From assembly GCF_009707705.1 (NCBI RefSeq), contig NZ_WLYX01000001.1:310001-374000 (forward strand): DNA of 64,000 nucleotides, in the 5' to 3' direction. Below, piece after piece: positions 20,178 to 31,327 of the stretch. A model generated the notes under the pieces. The model was not told where the DNA came from, made no database searches, and saw only the letters and a list, made by a program, of their open reading frames with translations. This stretch comes from Paludibacterium denitrificans (GTDB taxonomy: Bacteria > Pseudomonadota > Gammaproteobacteria > Burkholderiales > Chromobacteriaceae). Numbering within the stretch: the stretch's first letter is position 1; each line of letters starts with the position of its first letter. Both the position numbers and the translations under genes were made by a program.

Positions 20178-21586
20178 ATGTTCTTTGAACTGAACCACGC
20201 CTCCCGTCGCGACATTCTGGCCGAAGTGCGGCGTATTACCGCCCTCGCGTTGCCCATGATGGTGGCACAGATCGCCCAAGTGGCCACCAGCTTTGTCGAT
20301 ACCGTCATGGCTTAGCCGGGTCAGCACCGACGATCTGGCAGCGGTATCGCTGGGCGCCAGCGTGTTTCTGACGGTGTACGTGACTTTGCTCGGCATCGTC
20401 ACGGCCCTCAATCCGATTCTCTCGCACCAGTTAGGCTCGGGGGAGCGCGCTGCTATTGGCGAAACCGCGCGCCGGGCATCTGGTTTGGGCTGTTCCTAGG
20501 GCTGGCCGGTGCCGCCCTCATGCTGCTGTGCCAGCCCTTGCTACGTGCATGGCTGGACTTGCCCGCCGAGGTGGAGGACAAGGCGATGCTGTTTATCAGC
20601 GGCACCGCTGTCGGCATGCTTAAGCGGCCATGATGCACCGCGCTCTGCACGCCTACGCCTCCAGCCTTAATCGTCCCAAGCCGATCATGGTGGTCAGCCT
20701 GATTGCACTGGCGCTCAACATTCCACTTAATTACCTGCTGATCCATGGCCTGTTTGGCTTGCCCCGGCTGGGTGGTGCTAGCTGTGGCTGGGCGACCGGG
20801 GTGGTGTTCTGGTTCAATTGTCTGGCGCTGTTTGCTTACCTGTGCTGGCACCGGCATTTTCGTGACTATCGGCTAACCGAACGTTTCAGCCCGCCGCACT
20901 GGCAGCGCTATCTCACGTTCTTGCAACTGGGCTTGCCGATCGGCTTGTCGTTTTTTGTCGAAGTCAGCCTGTTCACTTTTATTGCCTTGCTGGTGGCGCA
21001 GCTCGGTACGGTCGTGGTTGCCAGCCATCAGGCTGTGCTGAATTTTTCCAGTATTCTTTACATGTTGCCGCAGAGTCTTTCCACCGCCTTGAGCATCCGC
21101 GTCGGGCAGAATCTGGGGGCGGGCAATTATCGCGGGGCACGCTTTGTCTCTGGCGTTGGCTTGCTCACCGGGGTGTGTCTGGCGGCAGTCGTCATGCTGG
21201 TGGTGCTGTTCGGGCGCCATACCATCATGCAGATGTATAGCCCCGACCCTCGTGTTGCCACGCTGGGAGCCACCCTATTGCTGTTTGCTGCCATTTACCA
21301 ACTGACCGATGCGGCCCAGAGCATTGCCTCCGGCGCCTTGCGGGGCTACAAGCTGACTACGGTGCCCATGCTGATCCACATCACTTCGTTCTGGGGGTTG
21401 GGCCTTGGGCTAGGCATCACGCTGGGGCTGACCAACTGGCTGACGCATCAAGCCATGGGTATTGTCGGCTTCTGGTTTGCACTGGATATCAGCCTGACCG
21501 TCGCCGCACTGCTGCTGGTCAGCTATCTGGCGTTTGAAAGCCGACGCCGCCTGCACCGTCAACTCGATCAAGGACAAGCCACGTGA
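20178..21586 (+). CDS. MATE-family multidrug exporter (NorM-like), frame broken
   Basis: About 468 residues and twelve predicted membrane segments. The N-terminal ITALALPMMVAQIAQVATSFVDTVMAG and central NIPLNYLLI...GGASCGWATG blocks are MATE signatures. It should export cationic drugs in exchange for Na+ or H+. Breaks are at 20310 (GCTGGCC read as GCTTAGCC), near 20472 (CCWGG read as CCGG) and 20622 (GCTGGC read as GCTTAAGC). The stop overlaps the murB GTG start as GTGA. Confidence 0.9.
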
Positions 21587-22609
21587 GCCTTGTTATTCAG
21601 CACGACATTTCCCTCAAGCCCTTCAACACCTTTGGCATGGCGGTGCGCGCCCGTCATTTTTGCCACCTGACCGCTGCCGAACAGCTGCCCGAGCTACTCA
21701 AGTTGGCCGAATACCAGAACGGGCCGGTCTTGTGGCTGGGTGGTGGCAGCAATGTGCTGTTTACCCGTGATTTTGACGGGCTGGTGGTGAAACTCGACAA
21801 CAAGGGAATTCGCCAACTGGAGGCCGATGCCGATCACGTCATCGTCGAAGCCGCCGCAGGCGAAATCTGGCACGATTTCGTCTGCCATAGCTTGCAACAG
21901 GGCTGGTATGGGCTGGAAAACCTCAGTCTGATTCCCGGCACCGTGGGAGCCAGCCCGGTACAAAACATCGGCGCTTACGGCGTGGAAGTGAAAGACGCCA
22001 TCCATGAAGTGGTGTGCGCCGATCTGCAACGCGGTGGCGAAATCGTGGTATTGAGTAATGCCGATTGCCGTTTTGGCTATCGTGACAGCCTGTTCAAACA
22101 CGCCGAAGCCGGGCGATGGCTGGTTCTGGCTGTACGTTTCCGGCTGGCGCGCCGTGCCAGTTTGCACATGGATTATGGCGATATCCGCCAACAGCTGGAG
22201 AGCATGGGAGTCAGCCAACCCACCGCGCAGGATGTGAGCCGCGCCATCATCCACATCCGCTCGACCAAGCTTCCCAACCCGGCCGAGCTGGGCAACGCTT
22301 ACAGCTTCTTCAAAAACCCGGTGGTGTCGGCAGGGTTGGCCGAAACACTGATTGCACGCTATCCGGCACTGCCGCATTACCCGGCTGGCCCGGGTCAGGT
22401 GAAACTGGCGGCTTAGCTGGCTGATCGATCAGGCTGGCTTCAAGGGCTACCGGCATGGCGACGCCGGTGTCCACACGCGTCAGGCGCTGGTGCTGGTCAA
22501 TTATGGCGCGGCCAGTGGCGAGCAAATATGGCAACTGGCCAACGATATTCGTCAGGCGGTATGGGAACGTTATCAGGTTCGGCTCGAGCCGGAACCGGTC
22601 GTGCTGTAA
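21583..22609 (+). CDS. murB: UDP-N-acetylmuramate dehydrogenase, frame broken
   Basis: About 342 residues, the E. coli-type (type I) Mur[10 protein letters not shown] at the start, WLGGGSNVL (FAD binding), [17 protein letters not shown] and the [11 protein letters not shown] block with the catalytic serine region are seen. It reduces enolpyruvyl-UDP-GlcNAc in peptidoglycan synthesis. One break at 22413 (GCTGGC read as GCTTAGC) hides the last 65 residues ([11 protein letters not shown]...). The GTG start overlaps the MATE stop. Confidence 0.93.
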
Positions 22610-22623
22610 GGGCAGGCAACAAC

Positions 22624-23271
22624 ATGACGCAAGCGGTAGAGGTGCTGGTATTCGATCTGGGCGGCGTCCTGGTGGACTGGAACGGGGTCGATCCGCTGAT
22701 CGAGCTGACAGCTTTAAACCGCCTGAGCCGCGAGGCGGCGCGCCAGTTCTGGATGCACACACCATGGGTTGCTGAACTCGACAGCGGACGCTGCACGCCA
22801 GAGCAGTTTGCCACCGCGATGACAGAAGAACTGGAACTCGGCCTCAGCGCCAGTGAGATGACCCGCCTGCTGGGTGAATGGGTACAAGGCCCCTACCCCG
22901 GCGTCAAGCCATTGCTGCAACAACTCAAAGCACGCTACCGACTAGCGGTATTGAGCAATAACAATGCCCTGCACTGGGAGAAAATTGGCCGGGACATGGT
23001 GTGGGACGAACTGTTCGATGCCACGTTTGCTTCGCACCTGCTGGGCTTGCGCAAACCGGATGCTGCCATTTATCAGCATGTGCAGCAACAACTGGCCGTG
23101 TCGCCGTCACACATCGTCTTCTTCGATGACAACATCGAATGCGTGGAAGCCGCCCGTCGTGTTGGCTGGCAAGCGTTTCACACCAAAGGCATCGCGGAAT
23201 TGACGCAAGTGCTGCACCGGCAAGGCTGGTTAGCACCAGACCTTGCCGATACCACAGCTGCCGTCAGATAA
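22624..23271 (+). CDS. HAD-family hydrolase (YihX-like)
   Basis: 215 residues. Motif I is VFDLGGVLVDW with the nucleophile Asp; motif II is LSNN and motif III/IV is HIVFFDDNIECVEAA. It is similar to the alpha-D-glucose-1-phosphate phosphatase/epoxide hydrolase-N branch, but the substrate is not determined by sequence. It starts 14 nt after murB. Confidence 0.85.
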   Translation: MTQAVEVLVFDLGGVLVDWNGVDPLIELTALNRLSREAARQFWMHTPWVAELDSGRCTPEQFATAMTEELELGLSASEMTRLLGEWVQGPYPGVKPLLQQLKARYRLAVLSNNNALHWEKIGRDMVWDELFDATFASHLLGLRKPDAAIYQHVQQQLAVSPSHIVFFDDNIECVEAARRVGWQAFHTKGIAELTQVLHRQGWLAPDLADTTAAVR

Positions 23272-23644
23272 CCGCTCCGGCCAGCAGAAACAGATACACC
23301 ACCACGCCATAGCCCAGCGTCCAGACCAAGGAACGCGCCGTGGGCCAATCCAGCACGTAACACACGCCATGCAGCACACGGGCCAGTAAAAATACCGCTG
23401 CCGCCACATCCAGACGCGGGAAAGGTACCTTCATCAGCACCGCTACGATAATGGCCGCGGCATAGATCGGCAACGCCTCCCGTGCATTCTGCTGCGCCCA
23501 GTTGGCACGCTGCCGGTAGCCGCTGGCCTGCGCCAGCACATCGCGCGGACGGTGATTGTCATACGGCGCCCCGGCTTTGGCCACCACGGCCCACACCAGC
23601 GGCAAGGCGGCGACCAGCAAAATACTCCACAGTGCAAACGGCAT
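23264..23644 (-). CDS. MAPEG-family membrane protein
   Basis: 126 residues, four hydrophobic segments, and the family pattern NHRPRD...RANWAQQNAREALPIYAAA. MAPEG proteins include glutathione transferase-like and eicosanoid-related enzymes; bacterial members are mostly uncharacterised. It overlaps the HAD gene tail by 8 bp on the opposite strand. Confidence 0.8.
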   Translation of the reverse strand: MPFALWSILLVAALPLVWAVVAKAGAPYDNHRPRDVLAQASGYRQRANWAQQNAREALPIYAAAIIVAVLMKVPFPRLDVAAAVFLLARVLHGVCYVLDWPTARSLVWTLGYGVVVYLFLLAGAVI

Positions 23645-23680
23645 GATGGCTTCCTTCTAATCAGACCACGACACCGGCGC

Positions 23681-24358
23681 CTAGATGTCGTCATCGTCGG
23701 GCGAGCGCAGATAATGCGCATCGTCAAACGTGGACACCCATTGCGGCCGGTACACCACCATGACCGCAATCACCAGACCGGTGGTAAACGCCTCGGACCA
23801 AGACAATAAAAAATAGAACGGCAATGTATCCGCCAACAGGTAATCCCACGGATAGGCTTCGGCCAACCCCAGCGTAACCAGCCCGGTAAGGCCCGCGGCA
23901 AACATGCTGAAACCACCGGCCGAGAAGGCATTGACGAACACATACACAAAAAAGTGGCCGGGCAACTTGTGCCGAGCCCAGTGCAAGGTCGCGCGCACCA
24001 CCATTACCGGCACCAAGACCGTTGCCAGCCAGTTGATGCCCATCGCCAGCCAGTCACCCTGTGTCCCCGCGGTCACAGCCAGCAGCACCGCCGCCAATCC
24101 CAATAAAGCAAATGGAGCACCGGCCAGCAAGGTCAGGACGGCCGCGCCGATCAGATGAAACGACAATCCGGGCTTGAAGCCACCCTTCATCAGCCACAAC
24201 ACCATGATCAGCACGCAGCCGCCCAGCCAGGCATTCAGGACATGTGGCGCCAGTGAATGCCAACGCACCCGCGTCGCAGCCAAGCCGAGCAGTGCAAGTG
24301 TCAGGCCATTGGCCAGCCACAAGGCCCAGTCGGCAAAAAAGAAAGAGGGTAAATCCAT
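23681..24358 (-). CDS. CbiM-like energy-coupling factor permease
   Basis: 225 residues, about six membrane segments. The FHLIGAAVLTLLAGAPFALLGLA stretch and the NAFSAGGFSMFAAG block resemble the CbiM/NikM substrate-binding membrane subunit for Co or Ni. No ATPase or T-component is nearby, so transport partners are unknown. Start MDLPSFF is chosen over an upstream ATG because the extra residues are polar and poorly composed. Confidence 0.7.
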   Translation of the reverse strand: MDLPSFFFADWALWLANGLTLALLGLAATRVRWHSLAPHVLNAWLGGCVLIMVLWLMKGGFKPGLSFHLIGAAVLTLLAGAPFALLGLAAVLLAVTAGTQGDWLAMGINWLATVLVPVMVVRATLHWARHKLPGHFFVYVFVNAFSAGGFSMFAAGLTGLVTLGLAEAYPWDYLLADTLPFYFLLSWSEAFTTGLVIAVMVVYRPQWVSTFDDAHYLRSPDDDDI

Positions 24359-24467
24359 GATGATAGTTGTCGGCAGATTTTCTACCGCCATGATACCAGA
24401 GCCATCAACACCACCCCCACAGTCAGGCGGCTGACCGGTACAATATCGCCTTTACGGAGAGACGCAG

Positions 24468-25308
24468 ATGCCATCCTTACCAGCCTTTCACCTGATCGCG
24501 CAGCAAGTCAGCCAGACGTTGGCCGAAGACATTGGCCAGTGTGACTGGACCGCCCAGCTGATTAGCGACGACGCCATCGGCCACGCCACTGTCGTGGCAC
24601 GCGAAAGCGCCATTCTCTGCGGCCAGCCATGGTTTGATGAATGCTACCGGCAGGTGGATGCACGCTGCCGGTACACTGGCATGTGGCTGAAGGTGACCGG
24701 GTCAATGCCGATACCGTGCTTTGCACTGTCAGCGGCCCGGCGCGCGCCTTGCTCACCGCCGAACGCTCCAGCCTCAACTTTCTGCAGACCCTGTCCGCCG
24801 TCGCCAGCGAAACCCGCCGCTATGTGGATGTGGTAACTGGCACACGCGCCCGTATTCTGGATACGCGCAAGACCTTGCCGGGCCTGCGCCGGCACAAAAG
24901 TATGCGGTTACGGTCGGCGGTGGCGTCAACCAGCGGATCGGCCTGTTTGACGGCATTCTCATCAAGGAAAACCACATCATGGCCGCTGGCAGCATCCGTC
25001 AGGCTCTGGCTGCCGCGCTCCAATCCCTGCCGCCCAACGTAACGCTGCAAATCGAAGTGGAAACCCCGGATGAACTGCAACAGGCGCTGGACGGCGGCGC
25101 CAAACTGGTGCTGTTGGACAACATGTCGACGGATGACATGCGCCGCGCGGTTGAGATGACCGCAGGCCGCGCCGAACTGGAAGCCTCCGGTGGCGTCGAC
25201 CTGACCACCGTGCGCGCCATCGCCGAAACCGGTGTCGATCGCATTTCCGTCGGCAAACTCACCAAAGACGTGCGCGCCATCGACCTGTCGATGCGCTTTG
25301 CCCTGTAA
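24468..25308 (+). CDS. nadC: Quinolinate phosphoribosyltransferase, frame broken
   Basis: About 281 residues. [31 protein letters not shown] and [21 protein letters not shown] are NadC signatures; it makes nicotinate mononucleotide in de novo NAD synthesis. Breaks are near 24662 (one base lost, restoring [10 protein letters not shown]) and at 24892 (CCTGG read as CCGG, restoring LRLAQKYAV). It is convergent with the Nudix gene. Confidence 0.93.
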
Positions 25309-25311
25309 GCG

Positions 25312-25925
25312 CTAACGGGGTGGCGGACACAACGCCGCCGCCAACAAACGCAGCATGGCAGCAGTCGCCCCCCAGATGGTGTGCTGCTGCCGGTCAACGA
25401 CAAATAGTGGCCACTGATGCCATCGCGCTGATAGGCATGACGTTGATAGCGTGTAACATCCAGCGCCAACGCGAGCGGCACTTCAAAAATCTCGGCCACC
25501 TCTCCCGGCGCGGGGGTCAACGCAAGCGGCGGCAACAACAGCCCCACCACCGGCGTCACCTGATAGGAAGTAATGGTCATGTAATCCGGCAAGGTCCCCA
25601 GCAGTTGCACGTGACGGGCATCCAGACCGATTTCTTCACGCGCCTCACGCAATGCCGCTGCACAGGCATTGGCATCTTGGGGGTCAATCTTGCCACCGGG
25701 GAAACTCACCTGACCGGCATGCTGGGATAAATGGTCGGTACGGCGCGTCAGCAACACGCTAGGCTCTGCCTCATGCCAGACCAGCGGCACCAGCACCGCA
25801 GCTTACCGTGGCGTACCTGATGGTGGACGAAACGGAATATCTCCGGCGCGTCCGGTAAAGTCGAATTCGGCCAACCTTTGCCGAATCCATGCCTGCGCCT
25901 CTGATGCCTCAGCGGGCCACATCAT
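25312..25925 (-). CDS. Nudix hydrolase, CoA pyrophosphatase type, frame broken
   Basis: The Nudix box is GGKIDPQDANACAAALREAREEIGL; this one has the CoA-type spacing of the NudL family (UPF0035), with LLTRRTDHLSQHAGQVSFPGGK upstream. Two breaks hide the ends: 25801 (CCAGC read as TAAGC, restoring TPRPAAVLVPLV) and about 25398 (CCTGG read as CCGG, restoring LTWQQHTIWGATA). The start ATGATG overlaps the stop of the UPF0126 gene upstream. Confidence 0.82.
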
Positions 25926-26574
25926 GACTGTCCCTTATCGCTTTTGCGTTCAATTTTTGGCAGCGACAGCTCCCTCCAGTGGGCCAGCAATCTCAGCGCC
26001 GGGCCAGCCAACAGTAATAGCTGCAAGGACAAGGGGCTGACCCAGCCTACCAATCCATCAAAAACAATCCGCTTGCCACCAGAATAGACACGGTGCCGTA
26101 AAAATCCTGATGCAGGATAAAAGGAATATCATTGACCATCATGTCGCGTACCACCCCTCCGCCCACGGCGGTCACAAACCCCAGCAGCACCACGCCAAAA
26201 GCATTCAGCCCCAGTGTCAGCCCCGCCTCTGCCCCTGTCAGGCTGAATGCCACCAGCCCCAACGAGTCTGCCAGAATGAACAGACGGGTCACCGTGCTAC
26301 CCTCCCGCCGATGCAAACCGGCCAGCCACGACACAAACAGCGTCGCGGTAATAATTCCCAGATTGGTATAGTCAAAAAACACCGCCGGGATACGGCTGAT
26401 CAGCACATCACGGATCATGCCGCCGCCGATTGCCGTCAGCAACGACACAATCACGATACCCAGCAAATCCAGCCGTTTGCGCACGCCGATCAGATAACCG
26501 GAAAACGCAAAGGCCACCGTGCCAATGGCAGACAACAACTGCATCTGCAACAGGCGATTGGTCAAATCCATCAT
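25922..26574 (-). CDS. UPF0126/TRIC-like membrane protein, frame broken
   Basis: About 217 residues, two repeats of three membrane segments, each with GGG-RD motifs (TAIGGGMIRDVL and TAVGGGVVRDMM), as in UPF0126 proteins related to TRIC channels and glycine transporters. The C-terminus is cut by a break near 26052, after which WVSPLSLQLLLLAGPALRLL continues in frame +1. The stop overlaps the Nudix start, indicating an operon. Confidence 0.82.
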
Positions 26575-26582
26575 GGTCGTAA

Positions 26583-26618
26583 TCAAAAAAAACGCCAGAC
26601 CTTGAGCGGTCTGGCGTG
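26583..26618 (-). terminator. Terminator after rho
   Basis: A 10-bp stem ACGCCAGACC/GGTCTGGCGT with a 6-nt loop is followed on the minus strand by eight T. Confidence 0.9.
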
Positions 26619-26640
26619 GATTATTCGTTAACGATAACCC

Positions 26641-27893
26641 TCAGCGGCGCATCGAATCAAAGAAAGCCAGATTCGACTTGGTCGCCCTGATTTTATCTTG
26701 CAGGAACTCCATCGCTTCCACATCATCCATCGGATACAGCAACTTGCGCAACACCCAGATCCGTTGCAGTTGGTCTTGTGGAATCAGCAACTCTTCACGA
26801 CGCGTACCAGAACGATTGATGTTCAGCGCCGGGAAAATCCGCTTTTCTGCCATGCGGCGGTCAAGGTGGATTTCACAGTTACCCGTACCCTTGAATTCTT
26901 CATAGATCACATCGTCCATACGGCTGCCGGTGTCGATCAGCGCCGTAGCGATAATGGTCAGGCTGCCGCCCTCTTCCAGATTCCGCGCCGCGCCAAAGAA
27001 ACGCTTCGGACGTTGCAGGGCATTGGCATCCACACCACCGGTCAGCACCTTGCCGGAAGCTTACACCACGGTGTTATAAGCCCGTGCCAGACGCGTAATG
27101 GAGTCAAGCAGGATTACGACATCTTTCTTGTGCTCAACCAAACGCTTGGCTTTTTCAATGACCATTTCGGCCACTTGCACGTGACGGGTAGCCTCGTCAA
27201 AAGTCGACGAAACCACTTCACCCTTGACCGAACGTTGCATCTCGGTCACTTCTTCCGGGCGCTCGTCAATCAGCAACACAATCATCACGGCTTCCGGATG
27301 ATTGGCGGTAATCGCATGGGCCAGTGCTGCAGCATCACGGTTTTACCCGATTTTGGCGGAGCCACCAGCAGTGCACGCTGGCCTTTGCCAATCGGAGCCA
27401 CCAGATCAACGATACGGCCAGTGATATTTTCCTCACCGCGAATATCGCGTTCCAGTTTGAATTGCTCAGTCGGGAATAACGGCGTCAGATTCTCAAACAG
27501 GATTTTATGTTTGGAATTTTCCGGCGGCTCGCCATTAACCTTATCGACCTTCACCAGCGCAAAATAACGCTCGCCATCCTTAGGTGTGCGAATCTCGCCT
27601 TCGATGGAATCACCGGTGTGCAAATTGAAGCGGCGAATCTGCGACGGGCTGACATAAATATCATCAGGCCCAGCCAGATAAGACGTATCCGGGCTGCGCA
27701 GAAAACCAAAACCGTCCGGCAACACTTCCAGCGTGCCTTCACCATAAATGCTTTCGCCTTTTTTGGCCTGGTTCTTGAGAAGCGCAAAAATCAAATCCTG
27801 TTTGCGCAGACGGTTGGCGCCATCAATCTCGTTGGCAATAGCCATTTCAACGAGTTCGGTGACATGAAGGTGTTTGAGATCAGATAAATGCAT
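26641..27893 (-). CDS. rho: Transcription termination factor Rho, frame broken
   Basis: About 418 residues. N-terminal Rho domain ([18 protein letters not shown]), RNA-binding GYGFLR-like [14 protein letters not shown], Walker A PPKSGKTV, Walker [16 protein letters not shown] and the Q/R-loop region are all present. The essential gene is split at 27062 (CCAGC read as TAAGC, restoring TVVPASGKVL) and 27336 (CCTGG read as CTGG, restoring [15 protein letters not shown]). Since a cell needs Rho here, these breaks argue for sequence error. It is followed by its own terminator. Confidence 0.95.
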
Positions 27894-28020
27894 AGCAGCC
27901 GTAAGGTCGACTCGAAAACGATTAGGCGGAACGCTTATTCGGGGGTGTGGAAGCGGATACGAAACAGGCGGCATGGTAAAGCCGCCTGTCTTTGAAGAAT
28001 GTGAGGGGAGAATAGACGCT

Positions 28021-28347
28021 TTAAATGTGGCTGTCAATAAAAGCGGTCAACTGGCTTTTGGCCAAAGCGCCCACTTTGGTAGCGACCACATTACCATCCT
28101 TGAAGATCATCAGAGTCGGGATGCCGCGAATACCAAATTTCGGCGGCGTCAGCTCATTCTGGTCGATATTCAGCTTGGCTACTTTCAGGCGGCCATCGTA
28201 TTCCTTGGCCACTTCATCCAGAATCGGCGCAATCATCTTGCAAGGACCACACCACTCAGCCCAGTAATCAACCAGCACCGGGCCTTCGGCCTTCAGCACG
28301 TCTTGTTCAAAAGAATCGTCGGACACATACTGGATCAGATCGCTCAT
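28021..28347 (-). CDS. trxA: Thioredoxin 1
   Basis: 108 residues with the active site WCGPC and cis-proline in GIPTLMIF. A cytoplasmic disulfide reductase. The trxA-rho order on one strand is widespread in proteobacteria. AGGAAG precedes the ATG. Confidence 0.97.
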   Translation of the reverse strand: MSDLIQYVSDDSFEQDVLKAEGPVLVDYWAEWCGPCKMIAPILDEVAKEYDGRLKVAKLNIDQNELTPPKFGIRGIPTLMIFKDGNVVATKVGALAKSQLTAFIDSHI

Positions 28348-28663
28348 GGCTTCCTCTCAATGAATTCTGTAGGTGAAGAAAACGTAATCAGGCCTGCACT
28401 ACTCTTCATTAAAGCAGCCGACACCGCGTTTTCCGGCAAGATTGCAACGATGGTAACAAGCGACCGCGCCAGCGGCAACCTGCAACACGCCGATGCAAGC
28501 TACATGGTGCAAATTGGCCAGCTTTCAAGCACACAGCAGTCCGCAAACTGACTCAATGCCAGCCATCATGCCAGCGGGCTAACATTTGGATAACAATCTC
28601 CTGCTACTGTCCTGCCCGTGCTTCGGTATAATGCCAAGCTGTTTCTACCAAGAAGGACTCAAG
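28348..28663. promoter_or_regulatory. Divergent trxA/fabI intergenic region with fabI -10 box
   Basis: No gene is seen. A perfect TATAAT lies at 28627-28632, 32 nt before the fabI start; the -35 region (CTACTG about 17 nt upstream) is poor. AAGGACTC is the fabI ribosome site. Confidence 0.55.
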
Positions 28664-29453
28664 ATGGGTTTCTTGCAAGGCAAAAAAATTCTCATCACCG
28701 GCATGATTTCCAACCGCTCCATCGCCTACGGCATCGCCCGTGCATGTCACCGTCAGGGTGCGGAGTTGGCGTTTACCTATGTGGTAGACAAACTGGAAGA
28801 CCGTGTCCGTGACATGGCTGCCGACTTTGGCTCCAAACTGGTTTTCCGCTGCGACGTACAGAACGACGATGAGATCAACCAGTTGTTTGTCGATCTCGGC
28901 AAAGAATGGGACGGGCTGGACGGTTTGGTACATGCCATCGCCTTTGCCCCGCGCGAATCGCTGGAAGGTGATTTCCTGGACGCACTCACGCGCGAAGCAT
29001 TCCAGACAGCTCAGGACGTTTCTGCCTACAGTTTCCCGGCTCTGGCCAAAGCTGCCCGCCCGATGATGCAGGGCCGCAATGCAGCACTGCTGACCTTGTC
29101 CTATCTGGGCGCAGTTCGTGCCATTCCGCATTACAACGTTATGGGTCTGGCTAAAGCCAGCCCGGAATCGGCCGTACGTTTCATGGCTGCCAGCCTCGGT
29201 CGTGAAGGTATCCGCGTCAATGGTATCTCCGCCGGTCCGATCAAAACCCCGCCGCTTCAGGCATCTCCGGCTTCTCCAAGCTGCTGAGCATGGCCTCCAG
29301 CCGGGCCTGCCTGCGGCGCAACGTGACGACAGAAGAAGTCGGCAATACCGCCGCCTTCCTGCTCTCCGATCTGGCATCCGGCATCACTGGTGAAATCACT
29401 TATGTGGACGCTTAAGCTACAACATCAACGCCCTCAACGTTCCGGATGCTTGA
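28664..29453 (+). CDS. fabI: Enoyl-ACP reductase (NADH), frame broken
   Basis: About 263 residues. [20 protein letters not shown] nucleotide-binding start, the [11 protein letters not shown] block and the Tyr-X6-Lys catalytic pair ([20 protein letters not shown]) define FabI, the target of triclosan. Breaks occur near 29262 (a CCTGG context, restoring [16 protein letters not shown]) and at 29410 (GCTGGC read as GCTTAAGC, restoring [16 protein letters not shown]). It is an essential fatty acid synthesis gene, so the breaks are probably artefacts. A terminator follows. Confidence 0.94.
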
Positions 29454-29488
29454 GCATAGCTTCTCGAACTAAGCGCAAATCACACCAA

Positions 29489-29516
29489 GAGCCCGGCCAG
29501 TGTCGGGCTTTTTTTG
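29489..29516 (+). terminator. Terminator after fabI
   Basis: An AGCCCG/CGGGCT stem with an 8-nt loop is followed by seven T. Confidence 0.85.
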
Positions 29517-29621
29517 TTTCTGCCTGATTACTTAAAACAGCTGCTCGAGCAGGGAACATCTCAGCCTGTTAAACGCAGCTATGCCAACGGTTTATTCAAT
29601 CCGCCAGCGCATTATCTTTAG

Positions 29622-30717
29622 CTATTGCGCAGGTGGTGCGGTTACCGCTCCAGCTCGTTCTCCAGCCGCGGCAGGTTGCACCGGCACCTGAGCGTTATTG
29701 GCTTCCGAGCCATACGGCGGGAAGTTATACGGTTCTACCGGCAAAGCTTTCAACTTATCTTGCACATCGGGCTGCGCAGCAGAGATATCGACCGGTACCG
29801 ACTGATAGACATGAGTCAGCCGTTCGATACGCCCGCCATCGATATCGGCTTAAGCAATGGTACTCGGCTTTCTTCCAGAGCCAACTCCGTCAGGTTGCTC
29901 TCAGCACGCACGACAAGTGGTCGTTTGTCGGCATATTCCTGCACCGGTTCGTAGGGAAGCCATGACCCAACGATCCTGATCCAGCCCGAACAAGAACGGC
30001 TCGTCAATCACCCGCACCGGCGTACCCGGCTTGAGCTGCGGGAACAATTCGGCCGCATCCTCCGGATACAGATGCAAACAGCCATGACTGGTGCGCATTC
30101 CCACTCCCCATGGCTTATTGGTTCCATGGATGAAAATTCCGGGGAAGCCGGTTTGCATGGCCAGCATCCCCATCGGATTATCCGGACCGGGGGGAAATAC
30201 TCCGGCAGTTCAACCCCCTCTTCCTTTAAATGCTCATCATGAATACTCTTGGGAACGAACCAACCGGGGTCGCGATATTTGGCGGTGATCTTGGTGGTAC
30301 CGAGCGGCGTTGACCAGCCTTCCCGGGCGATACTGACCGGATAAGTAATCACCTGCGGCGGCTGGTTTTGGGCAGCGGGCGGAAAGAAAAACAGCTTGCT
30401 GGGAGATATTGATGATGATTCCATTCCGGGCCTGGGGGCAAAATGAATTGCCGTGGCACCACCACTTGCTTGGCCGCCAGCCATACCGATGCATGAGGAT
30501 TGGCAAACACGATTTCGTCATAGCCCACATCGAAGTGCCGGGCGATGTCCAACAACGTATTATCCTGACGTGGACTGACCACTATGGTTTTACCGACGAC
30601 AGTGGAGCCGTCCGTAGGCAGCGTGAACGTGGCGGCCACACTATAGGGAGCGATACCGCAGGCTATCAGTAACCCCAGCCCACCGCATCGCAACACTGAC
30701 CACAGCGCCGACATCAT
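29622..30717 (-). CDS. L,D-transpeptidase of the ErfK/YcfS/YbiS type, frame broken
   Basis: Reconstructed length about 365 residues. An N-terminal signal peptide is followed by a LysM-like part (NTLLDIARHFDVGYDEIVFANP) and the YkuD catalytic domain with HGTNKPWGVG and SHGCLHLYPEDA, holding the catalytic Cys and His. The frame shifts several times (about 30190, 30330-30420, 29960, and GCTGGC read as GCTTAAGC at 29850). YcfS-type enzymes attach Braun lipoprotein to peptidoglycan, and a Lys-ended lipoprotein is encoded nearby. The start at 30717 (MMSALWS) is preferred; 30738 is possible. Confidence 0.85.
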
Positions 30718-30726
30718 AAAAACACC

Positions 30727-31293
30727 ATGTTTATGCATAACTTCAGGAAAATTCGGTTTGCGTGCTTGCTGCTCGGGTTGATGTTATCGACACCCGTCTG
30801 GGCCGACTCGTCGCACTGGATTCTGGTCGACAGCGCCAGCCATACCTTGACAGTATTAACCACCAATAATCGTGTTCTGGCGCGATTCGATAATATTTCC
30901 CTCGGTCGGGGCGGCGTCGCGCCGGTACATTATCGCGGCGATGACACCACGCCACAGGGAGAATTTCGTATTTGGCAGATCCGTCCGTCCGCGCAATTCG
31001 GCATGTTTTACGAATTGGACTATCCCACTCCCGCACATGCCAAATTGGCATGGCAAGCGGGAAAGATTGATCAGCCAACATTTGATTCCATCACCCAGGC
31101 CAATCTTAATCACCAGCCACCACGCCGCGACACGGCACTGGGCAGTGAGATCGGCATACATGGACTTGGCCATGGTAACGCCATCATTCACAAACAATAC
31201 GACTGGACTTCCGGCTGTGTGGCGCTCACCAACAGCCAATTGCATCATCTCACGCGCTGGGCCAAGCCCGGCATGCGGGTAGTCATTCGCTAG
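30727..31293 (+). CDS. Second L,D-transpeptidase catalytic domain protein
   Basis: 188 residues: a signal peptide (to about AWADS), then a compact YkuD domain with IGIHGLGHG and the catalytic SGCVALTNSQL. No LysM part. It is divergent from, and almost touching, the larger L,D-transpeptidase gene. It may make 3-3 crosslinks or tether lipoprotein; sequence alone does not choose. The frame is intact. Confidence 0.82.
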   Translation: MFMHNFRKIRFACLLLGLMLSTPVWADSSHWILVDSASHTLTVLTTNNRVLARFDNISLGRGGVAPVHYRGDDTTPQGEFRIWQIRPSAQFGMFYELDYPTPAHAKLAWQAGKIDQPTFDSITQANLNHQPPRRDTALGSEIGIHGLGHGNAIIHKQYDWTSGCVALTNSQLHHLTRWAKPGMRVVIR

Positions 31294-31327
31294 GGGTAAG
31301 AACCGGCGATGACTACCCACTACAGCG